Shown: one piece after another, positions 25,265-33,115 of the stretch
How positions within the stretch are numbered: the stretch's first letter is position 1
Layout of the letters: each line of letters starts with the position of its first letter
The notes under the pieces: generated by a model
Databases searched by the model: none
What the model was told of the DNA's origin: nothing
Seen by the model: the letters and a program-made list of their open reading frames with translations, nothing else
From: Blastomonas fulva
Lineage (GTDB): Bacteria > Pseudomonadota > Alphaproteobacteria > Sphingomonadales > Sphingomonadaceae
DNA length: 64,000 bases
NCBI RefSeq assembly: GCF_003431825.1
Contig: NZ_CP020083.1
Coordinates: 2,704,501 to 2,768,500 of the forward strand
Direction of reading: 5' to 3'
Translations under genes and position numbers: made by a program

Positions 25265-25788
25265 CAAAAGAACCCAGGGACAAGATACTCGCGCGTGTCC
25301 TTTCGGCAAGGCACGAACAGGAAAGCCATGCCCCGCTACCCGCCGCCGGGCTCGACGATGCGCAGTGGCAGGACCTTCGCGCGATCATCGAGGGCCTGGT
25401 CTTTGCCCAGCGGCCGATCCGCGCCGCCGCGCAGAAGGTCGCGCAGAAGCATGGCATCTCCCAGCAATCCCCCTTCATCCTCAGCCTGCTACAGGGCGGA
25501 CTGGTCTATCCGGTCGAACTCGCATCGGCGCTGCAGGTCAGCCGCAGCCTGATCACCAAGGAAATCACGCGGTTGCAGGACGCCGGCCTGATCCACGCCG
25601 AGCAGGATCCGCACGACAAGCGTCGCACTGCCCTGGTTCTGACAGAGGCTGGTGAGCGGGTCTGTGGTGAGGCGCGCGCGGCCATGGCGCGCGACATCCT
25701 GTCGAAACTTGGTCGCTATTCGCCGCGACAGGTCGATCAGTTTGTCGCGATGCTCAAGGATTTTGGCGGCTTTCCTACCCCGGATTGA
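25261..25788 (+). CDS. MarR-family transcriptional regulator, 175 aa, GTG start
   Basis: Winged-helix regulator: helices around VYPVELASALQVSRSLITK form the HTH, followed by the wing DPHDKRRTALVLTEAGE. The likely start is GTG at 25261, overlapping the cytochrome b561 stop as GTGA; no better ATG exists near the N-terminus. As the last gene of the redox operon it probably senses a ligand and controls it, perhaps at the palindrome 18684-18698. A 12-bp inverted repeat spans its 3' end. Confidence 0.87.
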   Translation: MTKEPRDKILARVLSARHEQESHAPLPAAGLDDAQWQDLRAIIEGLVFAQRPIRAAAQKVAQKHGISQQSPFILSLLQGGLVYPVELASALQVSRSLITKEITRLQDAGLIHAEQDPHDKRRTALVLTEAGERVCGEARAAMARDILSKLGRYSPRQVDQFVAMLKDFGGFPTPD

Positions 25789-25814
25789 GGCAGGAAAGCC
25801 GCCGGAAGCGGCTT
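25765..25814. terminator. Inverted repeat in convergent gap (possible bidirectional terminator)
   Basis: GGCGGCTTTCCT (25765-25776) pairs perfectly with AGGAAAGCCGCC (25792-25803). A second, overlapping hairpin AAGCCGC/GCGGCTT spans 25796-25814. Both lie between the ends of the convergent MarR and ThDP-enzyme genes. There is no T-run, so termination may depend on other factors. Confidence 0.45.
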
Positions 25815-27615
25815 ACTGGGTTCCTTCGGCGTACCAGGTGCGGAACTTGTCGTATTTGGGCATTTCCTCGGAATTGGCCTTGGGATCGATGGGAACGTGG
25901 ATGACAGTCGGCCCGCCGCGCGCATAGGCGCGGGCAATGGCAGGGGCGATCCCGTCTGCCGTCGCGACGTACTCGCCACAGGCGCCCAGACCTTCGGCAA
26001 TCTTGTCAAACCGCACCTTGTCGCTCCAATGGGTGCCGGTCTCGGCCGTGCCCTGACCGAAGGTGCGCTTGTAGACGCCGACTTCCAGCCCCCACTGGAA
26101 GTCGACCGCCACAATGCAGACCAATGGCAGGTTACGGCGAACCGCAACCTCCAGCTCTGCGATGTGGAACAGGAAGGAGCTGTCGGATGTCACCAGCATA
26201 CCGGGGCGGGTCTTGCCGGTCTCGGCAATGTCCGCCAGCATGGCGCCGGTCGCATAGGGCAATCCGGTGCCAATATGGCCGTAATTCTGGTTCCAGATGA
26301 CATCATTGGGTTTGCACTGGTTATAGGTCCATCCGAAGATCACGGATGCCCCGCCATCGCGGATCATGATGCCATCCTTTGGGAAGGCCTTGGTCGCCTC
26401 GACGATGAACCGCGATGTGTGGACCGCAACATTGCCGGTTCCGTCGCTCTTGGTCAGCGATTCTGCGGCGAGTTCGTCGAGCTCCGCCTGGCCATCGTGC
26501 ATGAAGCGGGCGAGATCCTCGCCCGCCGCGCGGCCTTCGCCCAGCGCGCGGGTCAGCTGCGGCACAACCGCGCGGACATCGCCGACCAGCGGCACGTCGA
26601 TCGGCCGGTTGACGCCGATCGCCGTCGGATCCTGCTGGACATAGATCCACTTGCGGTTGGCCTCGCCTGCATACCAGTGCCGCCATTTGCCGAAATGGAC
26701 CGGCTCGCCCAGCTCCGTGGCCAGCGCAACGACAAGGTCCGATGCCTCGACCGCCTCGATTGATGCATCGGAAAAGACGTACTGGAACGTGCGGTCCTCG
26801 ATGCCCTTGATATAGCTGGTACCGCCCGATGTCTGGATGACCGGGCAGTTCATCTTCAGGGCTAGCTCGCGCACGGCATCGCCGGACTTGGTGGTGTGGA
26901 CCGCGTGCCCGACCAGGAGGATCGGGTTCTTAGCCTTCAGGATCAGCTCGGCGGCTTCCGCGATGCGGTCACCGTCCGCGCCCTGGTTGGTCAGGCGATA
27001 GCGGTGCGGCGGCAGCACCTCGGGTACGTCGAGTTCTTCAAGGATGATGTGCGAGGGGTATTCAACATAGGTAGGTCCCGGCGTGCCCGACATCGCAACG
27101 CGGATCGCTTCGCGGATCACTTCGTCGGTCTGGTCTGCATATTCGATCGCGCCTGAGTATTTGACGCTGTCCTCGATCATCGGCTCCTGCCGGACGAACT
27201 GGATGCGGCCGCGCCGGACGCGGCGTTCGGTCACGCGGGCGCGCTGGCCGCCCAGAAAGATCACGGGCGAGTTCTCGACCTTGCAGCACTGGATGGCGGG
27301 CATCATGTTGGCGAGGCCCGGGCCCAATGTGCCGAAGCAGACCGCAGGCTTGCCTGTGATCCGTGAGGCTGCCTCTGCCATGAAGCCGGCTGCGGCCTCA
27401 TGGTGCGGCGAAACCACGGTCCATCCCCGCGCTTCGGCCTCCAGGCACAGATGGACGAAATTGGGGTCGGGAATGCCGAACAGGGTCTTGATGCCCTCGG
27501 CCTCCAGCAGATCCAGAATCCGTTTGTAGACCGGCGTTCCGCCTGCCTTGACCTTCAGTTCTGACGTTGCGGTGACGGGCTTGGTGTTAGCCGGCTGGGG
27601 GTCTTCATAGCTCAT
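25813..27615 (-). CDS. Thiamine-diphosphate-dependent enzyme (IlvB/benzaldehyde-lyase-like), 600 aa
   Basis: ThDP enzyme of the acetolactate-synthase/decarboxylase/lyase group, which makes or breaks C-C bonds next to a carbonyl. The activating Glu73 is in PHHEAAAGF. The central domain and the C-terminal domain (NYGHIGTGLPYATG) are present. The metal-ThDP motif that normally reads GDG...NN is here SDS (residues 477-479, Asp478) followed by DFQW, a clear deviation. The ATG at 27615 overlaps the Rieske C stop as ATGA. Downstream of a BVMO and a Rieske oxygenase, an acyloin- or diketone-cleaving lyase is a plausible role. Confidence 0.85.
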   Translation of the reverse strand: MSYEDPQPANTKPVTATSELKVKAGGTPVYKRILDLLEAEGIKTLFGIPDPNFVHLCLEAEARGWTVVSPHHEAAAGFMAEAASRITGKPAVCFGTLGPGLANMMPAIQCCKVENSPVIFLGGQRARVTERRVRRGRIQFVRQEPMIEDSVKYSGAIEYADQTDEVIREAIRVAMSGTPGPTYVEYPSHIILEELDVPEVLPPHRYRLTNQGADGDRIAEAAELILKAKNPILLVGHAVHTTKSGDAVRELALKMNCPVIQTSGGTSYIKGIEDRTFQYVFSDASIEAVEASDLVVALATELGEPVHFGKWRHWYAGEANRKWIYVQQDPTAIGVNRPIDVPLVGDVRAVVPQLTRALGEGRAAGEDLARFMHDGQAELDELAAESLTKSDGTGNVAVHTSRFIVEATKAFPKDGIMIRDGGASVIFGWTYNQCKPNDVIWNQNYGHIGTGLPYATGAMLADIAETGKTRPGMLVTSDSSFLFHIAELEVAVRRNLPLVCIVAVDFQWGLEVGVYKRTFGQGTAETGTHWSDKVRFDKIAEGLGACGEYVATADGIAPAIARAYARGGPTVIHVPIDPKANSEEMPKYDKFRTWYAEGTQ

Positions 27616-28991
27616 GTGATAATCCTCGGACCGCCGGTTCCCATGAACTCGGCAAGGTTGCGGTGGGCGTTGATAATCTTCTGTTCCTGGTGCGGGTTGG
27701 GTAGCGCGCCTTTGAAACCGCGCGACTTCATGCCCTTGTGCACCCATTTCATGTTGGCAAAGTCCTGGGCGAGGACCTTGCCCCATTGCTCTTCGGTCGG
27801 CTCGGCCATGACCCATTCGGTCGCAGGCTCTTCGCCATCGGGAAATCGTTCGAGAGCATAAGCCTCGAAAATGCACAGGTCGGGGTTGTCGCCATAGGGC
27901 CGCGCCCGATAGGCCAGCGCGAATGTCACACCCTGCAGGATGTTCTGATTGGGAAACAGCGTCCAGGCGAGGCCAGCTTCTGCCATGACTTCGGGCGGGA
28001 TTTCGGGCCAGATGACCCCACGCGCGGCGTCGTCGGCCTTTGCCGAAGCCATCCAGTGCGCCATCACCTCGCCAACGGTGGATCCTTCGGGCAACTCGTC
28101 CTGCAATCTTCGTGCAGCGTTGATCAGCGTGTCGGTGGACGCGGCATAGTTGATCGTGGTGTAGTTCTCGTGCGCCAGCTCGTATGTCGAGATGCGTGGG
28201 TCGGCGCCTTTACCGGCGCGGCTGACCGAGCCGCCCTGACTGGTGGTTTCAGCCGATTTGCGCTGGTCGAAGCCGGATACGCTGTGCAGCCCGTACTGCT
28301 TGGAATAGGCGTAGAATTCGGCAAAGGCGGTCAGCTGGTGGTGGGTTGCGGTGGTATGGTATGGCTCCATGAACGCCTCGATCGAGGTCTTCCAGTTGGC
28401 CGGATAGATGCACCACTGCCGCCATTTGTAGCGCATCTTCTCGAACTGGAAGTGCGACAGGATGCGGCCCGCATGGCCGAGGAAGTCCTGAAGGCTCTCG
28501 GCCTCTTCCTCGCGCTGGTCGACGTAAATGAACCCACCCCAGGTATCGACACGCACGGGCGTGAGCGAGGTGCATTCGGGGTTGAGGGCACCATGCCAGT
28601 CATCCTCGTCGAGGATGTAGGTGTTGCGGCCCTCGATGTCATAAGTCCAGCCGTGGAACCCGCAGATGAAGTTGCGGGCATGGCCGCGCACGCCATTGCT
28701 GCCCTCTGGCACGTCGATCAGCTGGCGGCCCCGGTGCGCGCACACGTTATAGAACGCCTTGATGGTGTCTGGGGCGGTGCGGATGATGATGATCGAGTCA
28801 TCGCAAATGTCGTAGGTGATATAGTCGCCGACGTTCGGAATGTCTTCTTCGCGACCCGCCATCTGCCAGACGCGCGGCCACAGCCGCTGTTTCTCGGCCC
28901 GCGCGTAGTCGGCGGAGAGAAACGGCTCGGTCCCATACGTGACGGCGCGTTCGGCATCCAGATCTGCCGGCGTGATGTTGCTTTTGCTCAT
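27612..28991 (-). CDS. Rieske non-haem iron oxygenase, alpha subunit (Rieske C), 459 aa
   Basis: Rieske cluster ligands Cys84/His86 (CAHRG) and Cys110/His113 (CGFHGW); mononuclear iron ligands His212 and His217 (YHTTATH), with Asp in QDFANMK. It is closely similar to Rieske A over its whole length, including ARAE..RLW, DDSIII and the C-terminal LAEFMGTGG. The ATG at 28991 overlaps the BVMO stop as ATGA, and its own stop overlaps the ThDP gene. The tight three-gene operon suggests sequential oxygenation and cleavage of one compound. No electron-transfer partner is encoded here. Confidence 0.93.
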   Translation of the reverse strand: MSKSNITPADLDAERAVTYGTEPFLSADYARAEKQRLWPRVWQMAGREEDIPNVGDYITYDICDDSIIIIRTAPDTIKAFYNVCAHRGRQLIDVPEGSNGVRGHARNFICGFHGWTYDIEGRNTYILDEDDWHGALNPECTSLTPVRVDTWGGFIYVDQREEEAESLQDFLGHAGRILSHFQFEKMRYKWRQWCIYPANWKTSIEAFMEPYHTTATHHQLTAFAEFYAYSKQYGLHSVSGFDQRKSAETTSQGGSVSRAGKGADPRISTYELAHENYTTINYAASTDTLINAARRLQDELPEGSTVGEVMAHWMASAKADDAARGVIWPEIPPEVMAEAGLAWTLFPNQNILQGVTFALAYRARPYGDNPDLCIFEAYALERFPDGEEPATEWVMAEPTEEQWGKVLAQDFANMKWVHKGMKSRGFKGALPNPHQEQKIINAHRNLAEFMGTGGPRIIT

Positions 28992-30814
28992 GCCGTCAAC
29001 GCCATCCCTTCCATCGCGCCAGTCTCGCGCCATTGCGCCAGCATCGCCTCGAAATGATCCCAGCCATGGCCCCAGCCGGGGAAGAGCGCCCATTTGGGCA
29101 TTGTTTCGCCTTCGTTGTTGAAATAGCCAGGCGGGCAGCGCGCCTGCATCGCCGAAACGTCGATCCGGATTTCAGTGTAGGCCCTGACATAGGCCTCTTG
29201 TGCCTCGCTGGTCGGCTCAACCACCCGCGCCCCGCGTCGTGTTGCCTCGCCGACGATCCAGGCAATATGGGCGCACTGGCTGCCGAAATGCTCGGTGACA
29301 GATGAATTGATGCCGCCTTGGATGTAGCCGATAAAGCCCATGTTCGGGAAACCGTGGGTCATCGTTCCGTGCAGGGTCGAAGGGCCGTTGCGCCAGTGGT
29401 CATAGATGGACAGCCCGTCGCGGCCCTCGAAAACCGGGATGCTCCAGCGCCGTTCGAGATCGGACGTCACCTCAAAGCCGCTGGCAAAGATCATGCAGTC
29501 GACCGCGTGCTCGACCCCGCCAGCCATGAAGCCATCCGCGGTCATCGCCTCTAGCCCCTGCGTCTCAGACACGTCGACAAGCGTGACGTTGGGGCGGTTG
29601 AACGCGGGATAGTATTCGTCGCTGGAGAGCGGACGCTTGCACATGTGGTAGTAGTAAGGCTTCAACGCCTCGGCCGTTTCGGGGTCATCGACCAGTTCGT
29701 CGCAGCGCGCGCGCAGCCGCTCCATGACACGGAAATCCATCTCCTCGCGCTTGGCGAGGAATTCGTCCATCGTCAGCTCGCGGCCCAAAGCTGCGACCTC
29801 CGCTTGGAGGTTGCGGTTTATTTCGGTCCAGATATCGCAGATCAGGTCGGCCTCGCCGGGGCGGAAAACCTCCTGCGCACCGCGGTGGAAATTGGCGATC
29901 CTTTCCTTCTGCCAGCCGGGCTGGAGCGAGCTGGCCCATTGCACATCGGTGGGCGGGTTGGGGCGCTTGTCGACGGTCGAGGGTGTGCGCTGGATGACGT
30001 AGAGATGCTTGGCGTGGCGTGCCAGTGGCGGAACCGTTTGGATTGCCGTGGCCCCGGTCCCGACGATGGCGACCCGCTTGTCTCCAAGCCTGTCCAGCTG
30101 CGGGTTGCCGTATCTGCCGCCGGTGTAGCCATAGTCCCAGCGCGACGTGTGGAATATCTTGCCCTTGAACTGCTCGATGCCAGGAACATTGGGCAGCTTG
30201 GGCATGTTGAGCACGCCCGATGCGACGATCACGAAGCGCGCGCGGATGGTGTCGCCGCGATTGGTGGTGATACGCCAGCGCTGGATAGTATCGTCCCAGG
30301 TCAGGCAGGTGACCTGGGTGTGGAAAAGCGCCCGTTCGGCAAAGCCCGACCGTTCGGCGACCTGACGGGCATAGGCCTGGATCTCGTGGCCATCGGTGAA
30401 CTTCCGCGAAGGCATGAACCCCATTTCTTCGAGGAACGGCAGGTAGCAATAGGCATCGTTGTCGCACTGCACGCCGGGATACTGGTTCCAGTACCACACG
30501 CCGCCAAAGTCGCCTGCGGTATCGATGTTCCGGAAGTCCGTAACACCCTGTTTAGTGAGATGATGGCCCGCCATGATGCCACCCCAGCCGGCGCCCAGAA
30601 CGATCGTCTCGATGTCCTCGTCGATGGGTGCGCGCGGTTCGACCGGCTTGTAGGGGTCGACCGAATAGTCGGGCACGAATGCGCCTGTCGGCCGGACATA
30701 TTGTGCCTGCCCCTCGCTGCGCAGCCGCCGCTCGCGCTCTACGCGATACTTCTCGCGCAAGGCGCCGAAATCGATTCCATCGGCTGGCGGGGTGGTGGTT
30801 GGCTGGCAGGTCAT
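28988..30814 (-). CDS. Baeyer-Villiger-type flavin monooxygenase, 608 aa
   Basis: Class B flavoprotein monooxygenase inserting oxygen next to a ketone. The FAD motif is GAGWGG (74-79), the BVMO fingerprint FKGKIFHTSRWD (216-227), and the NADPH motif GTGATA (252-257). A long N-terminal extension of about 65 residues precedes the FAD domain, as in the phenylacetone/cyclopentadecanone-type group. The ATG at 30814 is chosen; a GTG at 30874 would add 20 residues. It is first in the leftward operon with Rieske C and the ThDP enzyme. A cyclic ketone is a natural guess for substrate; the product would be a lactone or ester. Confidence 0.9.
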   Translation of the reverse strand: MTCQPTTTPPADGIDFGALREKYRVERERRLRSEGQAQYVRPTGAFVPDYSVDPYKPVEPRAPIDEDIETIVLGAGWGGIMAGHHLTKQGVTDFRNIDTAGDFGGVWYWNQYPGVQCDNDAYCYLPFLEEMGFMPSRKFTDGHEIQAYARQVAERSGFAERALFHTQVTCLTWDDTIQRWRITTNRGDTIRARFVIVASGVLNMPKLPNVPGIEQFKGKIFHTSRWDYGYTGGRYGNPQLDRLGDKRVAIVGTGATAIQTVPPLARHAKHLYVIQRTPSTVDKRPNPPTDVQWASSLQPGWQKERIANFHRGAQEVFRPGEADLICDIWTEINRNLQAEVAALGRELTMDEFLAKREEMDFRVMERLRARCDELVDDPETAEALKPYYYHMCKRPLSSDEYYPAFNRPNVTLVDVSETQGLEAMTADGFMAGGVEHAVDCMIFASGFEVTSDLERRWSIPVFEGRDGLSIYDHWRNGPSTLHGTMTHGFPNMGFIGYIQGGINSSVTEHFGSQCAHIAWIVGEATRRGARVVEPTSEAQEAYVRAYTEIRIDVSAMQARCPPGYFNNEGETMPKWALFPGWGHGWDHFEAMLAQWRETGAMEGMALTA

Positions 30815-31082
30815 CTGGTGTCTCGGTCTTTCATGCAGGGCATCGTCATGTATCGGGCGCGGTAGCGAATCCACCTGAAAGCCCTTTTGCGCGGGTGAAA
30901 TCGCCGGTGCGGTAAAGCACTGGCATGCGGGGATAGCGCCGCATCGCGCCGGCGATTTAGAAGCCTTTGCTCAAACTATCCCCCTGCGCCGGCCCTTGCT
31001 TCTGTAAGACGATGGCTCGGTAGCAGCGAAATTGGCGACGATGGCGGCATCGTACAAATGCAACTGGGAGGCGTTTGTGGGA
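30815..31082. promoter_or_regulatory. Divergent promoter region with 14-bp inverted repeat
   Basis: A 268-nt gap between the divergent BVMO and SDR genes. The left arm AAATCGCCGGTGCG (30898-30911) and right arm CGCGCCGGCGATTT (30945-30958) pair with one mismatch across a 33-nt loop. It could be a cruciform-type operator or two half-sites. No convincing -35/-10 pair was found. Confidence 0.45.
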
Positions 31083-31838
31083 ATGCCATCGGACATGACA
31101 GGAAAGGCGGCGCTGGTAACGGGTGCGGGCGGCGGTCTGGGGCAAGCCACAGCTGTTGCGCTTGCGAGGGCTGGCGCCGATGTGTGCATCGTCGATATCA
31201 AGGCCGATGGGCTTGCACAGACTGCCGCACTCGTCGAGACATCGGGTCGGCAAGCCGTCGTGCATATTGCCGATCTTGGCGTCGCGGAAAATTGCGCTGC
31301 CTGCGTGACAGCAGCGGTGGACCGGTTGGGTAGACTGGATGCGCTGTGCAATGTCGCCGGGATACTCAGGCTGGCAAACAGCCATGATATGCCGCTGGCG
31401 GACTGGAACCTGGTACTGGCCGTCAATCTGACCGCGCCGTTCCTGCTCAGCCAGGCTGCCATTCCGCACCTGCTGAAAACCAACGGCGCAATCGTCAACG
31501 TGGCGTCGCTCGCGGCGCATATCGGCGAGGCCTATGCTGCGGCGTATTGCGCGTCAAAGGCAGGGCTGGTGCAGATGACGAAGTCGATGGCAATGGAATT
31601 CTTGAAGCAGCCGATCCGCATCAACGCGATTTCTCCTGGCGGAATGGCCACCCCAATCGGCGCGAGTTTCGTGCCGCCCGCCGAAGCCGATGCGGAATTG
31701 CTCGCGCGTTTCCGCCCGATCAGGGGACTGGTCGAGGTCGCGGATATGGCCGAAATGATCGCATATCTCGCATCCGATGCGGCGCGCGGGTTCCACGGGG
31801 CGATCATCCAGATGGACAATGGGATAACGGCAGGATGA
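31083..31838 (+). CDS. SDR-family oxidoreductase, 251 aa
   Basis: Classical SDR: TGAGGGLGQ, CNVAGILRL in place of NNAG, catalytic Ser in NVASLAA and YCASK, PGGMATPIG after it. The N-terminal start is uncertain: ATG at 31083 is chosen, with ATGs at 31041 and 31095 possible. It is first in a rightward four-gene operon with an MFS transporter, a flavin reductase and a DUF1330 protein. The stop overlaps the MFS start as ATGA. Confidence 0.9.
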   Translation: MPSDMTGKAALVTGAGGGLGQATAVALARAGADVCIVDIKADGLAQTAALVETSGRQAVVHIADLGVAENCAACVTAAVDRLGRLDALCNVAGILRLANSHDMPLADWNLVLAVNLTAPFLLSQAAIPHLLKTNGAIVNVASLAAHIGEAYAAAYCASKAGLVQMTKSMAMEFLKQPIRINAISPGGMATPIGASFVPPAEADAELLARFRPIRGLVEVADMAEMIAYLASDAARGFHGAIIQMDNGITAG

Positions 31839-33115
31839 CTATAGCTGAGCGAGTTAACATCTCACCCGGAGAGTTTCGCAAGCACTGGCCGCTGGTCATG
31901 GCGGCCTCCGCCGGTTTCGGGTTCAGCGCCATGGTATCCGTGACCACCGGCCTGTTCATGGAGCCGCTGGGCAATGAATTTGGCTGGGGACGGGCGCTTC
32001 AGGCATCGGGGGCATCCATCACGGCGGTGCTGACCTTTGCGATGTCGCCGTTTTTCGGAATGCTCATTGACCGCTGGGGAACACGCTGGATGGCACTGGT
32101 CGGCATCGTCTTTGCCAGTCTTGTGATCTGCAGCTTCAGTCTGGCAAACGGATCTCCCGTTCAGTGGATGATGTTGTGGGCGGTCTATGCCTTTGCTGGG
32201 GTGATGATAAAATCCACCGTATGGACAGCCGCGATTTCCAGCGTCTTCAAGGAAGGCCGGGGGATGGCGCTCGGCCTCACGTTATCGGGTACGGCGGTTG
32301 CGCAGATCATATTCCCGCCGCTGACCGACTGGCTGATCAACACCTACGGCTGGCGCGGCGCGTGGATCGGGCTGGGGCTGGGTGGGGGCGCATTCACGTT
32401 CGTGATCTGCCTGTTCTTCTTCATTGATGGCTATGCCATCGCCAGATCGAAGCAAGCAATGACGGGAGAAAAGGCAAAGGGACCGCTGCTCGATGTGCCG
32501 GGCCTTTCGATTGCGCAGGCATGGCGTGATACTGCACTGTGGCGCATCGGCCTTTCGACATTCATCATGATGGTCGTAACGATCGCGCTCAACGTCCACC
32601 AGTTCGAGATTTTGCGGGCAACCGGCATAACCCGCACCGCTGCCGCTTATTACTCCAGCATCGCAGGCTTTGCCGGTATTGCGGGCAAGCTGATTACCGG
32701 CGCATTGCTGGATCGCTATCACGTGCGCTGGGTCGGCGGCCTCACTTTGGGCATGACGACGGTGGCATTCGCCCTGCTGCTGCTGCCGAACCTTTCCCCT
32801 CCAATCATCGTCGCAGCAATGGTGGTGAACGGCTATTCGGCCGGAACCAAGCTTCAGGTCGCAAGCTATCTCACCTCAGCTTATGGGGGCTTGCGCAACT
32901 TCGGCGCGATGTTCGGTGTGATGGCCAGCCTGATCGCGGCGGGTTCCGGGCTCGGGCCTGTCGCTGCAGGTCTGATATTCGACAGCTATGGCTCTTATGA
33001 CCCGTTTCTGGTGATCGGCATTGTCGCGTCAATCGTGAGCAGCGGGCTCATCATATCGCTCGGCGCATATCCGGTTTGGGGAAGTAGCACAGACATAAGC
33101 GAGAAAAGCACATGA
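31835..33115 (+). CDS. MFS transporter, 426 aa
   Basis: Integral inner-membrane carrier of the major facilitator superfamily. Many hydrophobic helices are visible, with the inter-helix motif MLIDRWGTRWMALVG between helices 2 and 3 and its echo ALLDRYHVRWVGG in the second half. The overall look is the monocarboxylate/oxalate-antiporter-like branch. Start and stop both overlap neighbours as ATGA. It probably imports a carboxylate or degradation intermediate for this region (inference). Confidence 0.9.
   Translation: MTIAERVNISPGEFRKHWPLVMAASAGFGFSAMVSVTTGLFMEPLGNEFGWGRALQASGASITAVLTFAMSPFFGMLIDRWGTRWMALVGIVFASLVICSFSLANGSPVQWMMLWAVYAFAGVMIKSTVWTAAISSVFKEGRGMALGLTLSGTAVAQIIFPPLTDWLINTYGWRGAWIGLGLGGGAFTFVICLFFFIDGYAIARSKQAMTGEKAKGPLLDVPGLSIAQAWRDTALWRIGLSTFIMMVVTIALNVHQFEILRATGITRTAAAYYSSIAGFAGIAGKLITGALLDRYHVRWVGGLTLGMTTVAFALLLLPNLSPPIIVAAMVVNGYSAGTKLQVASYLTSAYGGLRNFGAMFGVMASLIAAGSGLGPVAAGLIFDSYGSYDPFLVIGIVASIVSSGLIISLGAYPVWGSSTDISEKST

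Noticed and set aside
27616..27876. N-terminal extension of the ThDP enzyme
   Set aside because: It overlaps Rieske C coding sequence and lacks family similarity; the ATGA-coupled ATG at 27615 is preferred.
29645..30865. Plus-strand frame opposite the BVMO
   Set aside because: BVMO fingerprint and FAD/NADPH motifs on the minus strand are complete; the antisense frame is a shadow.
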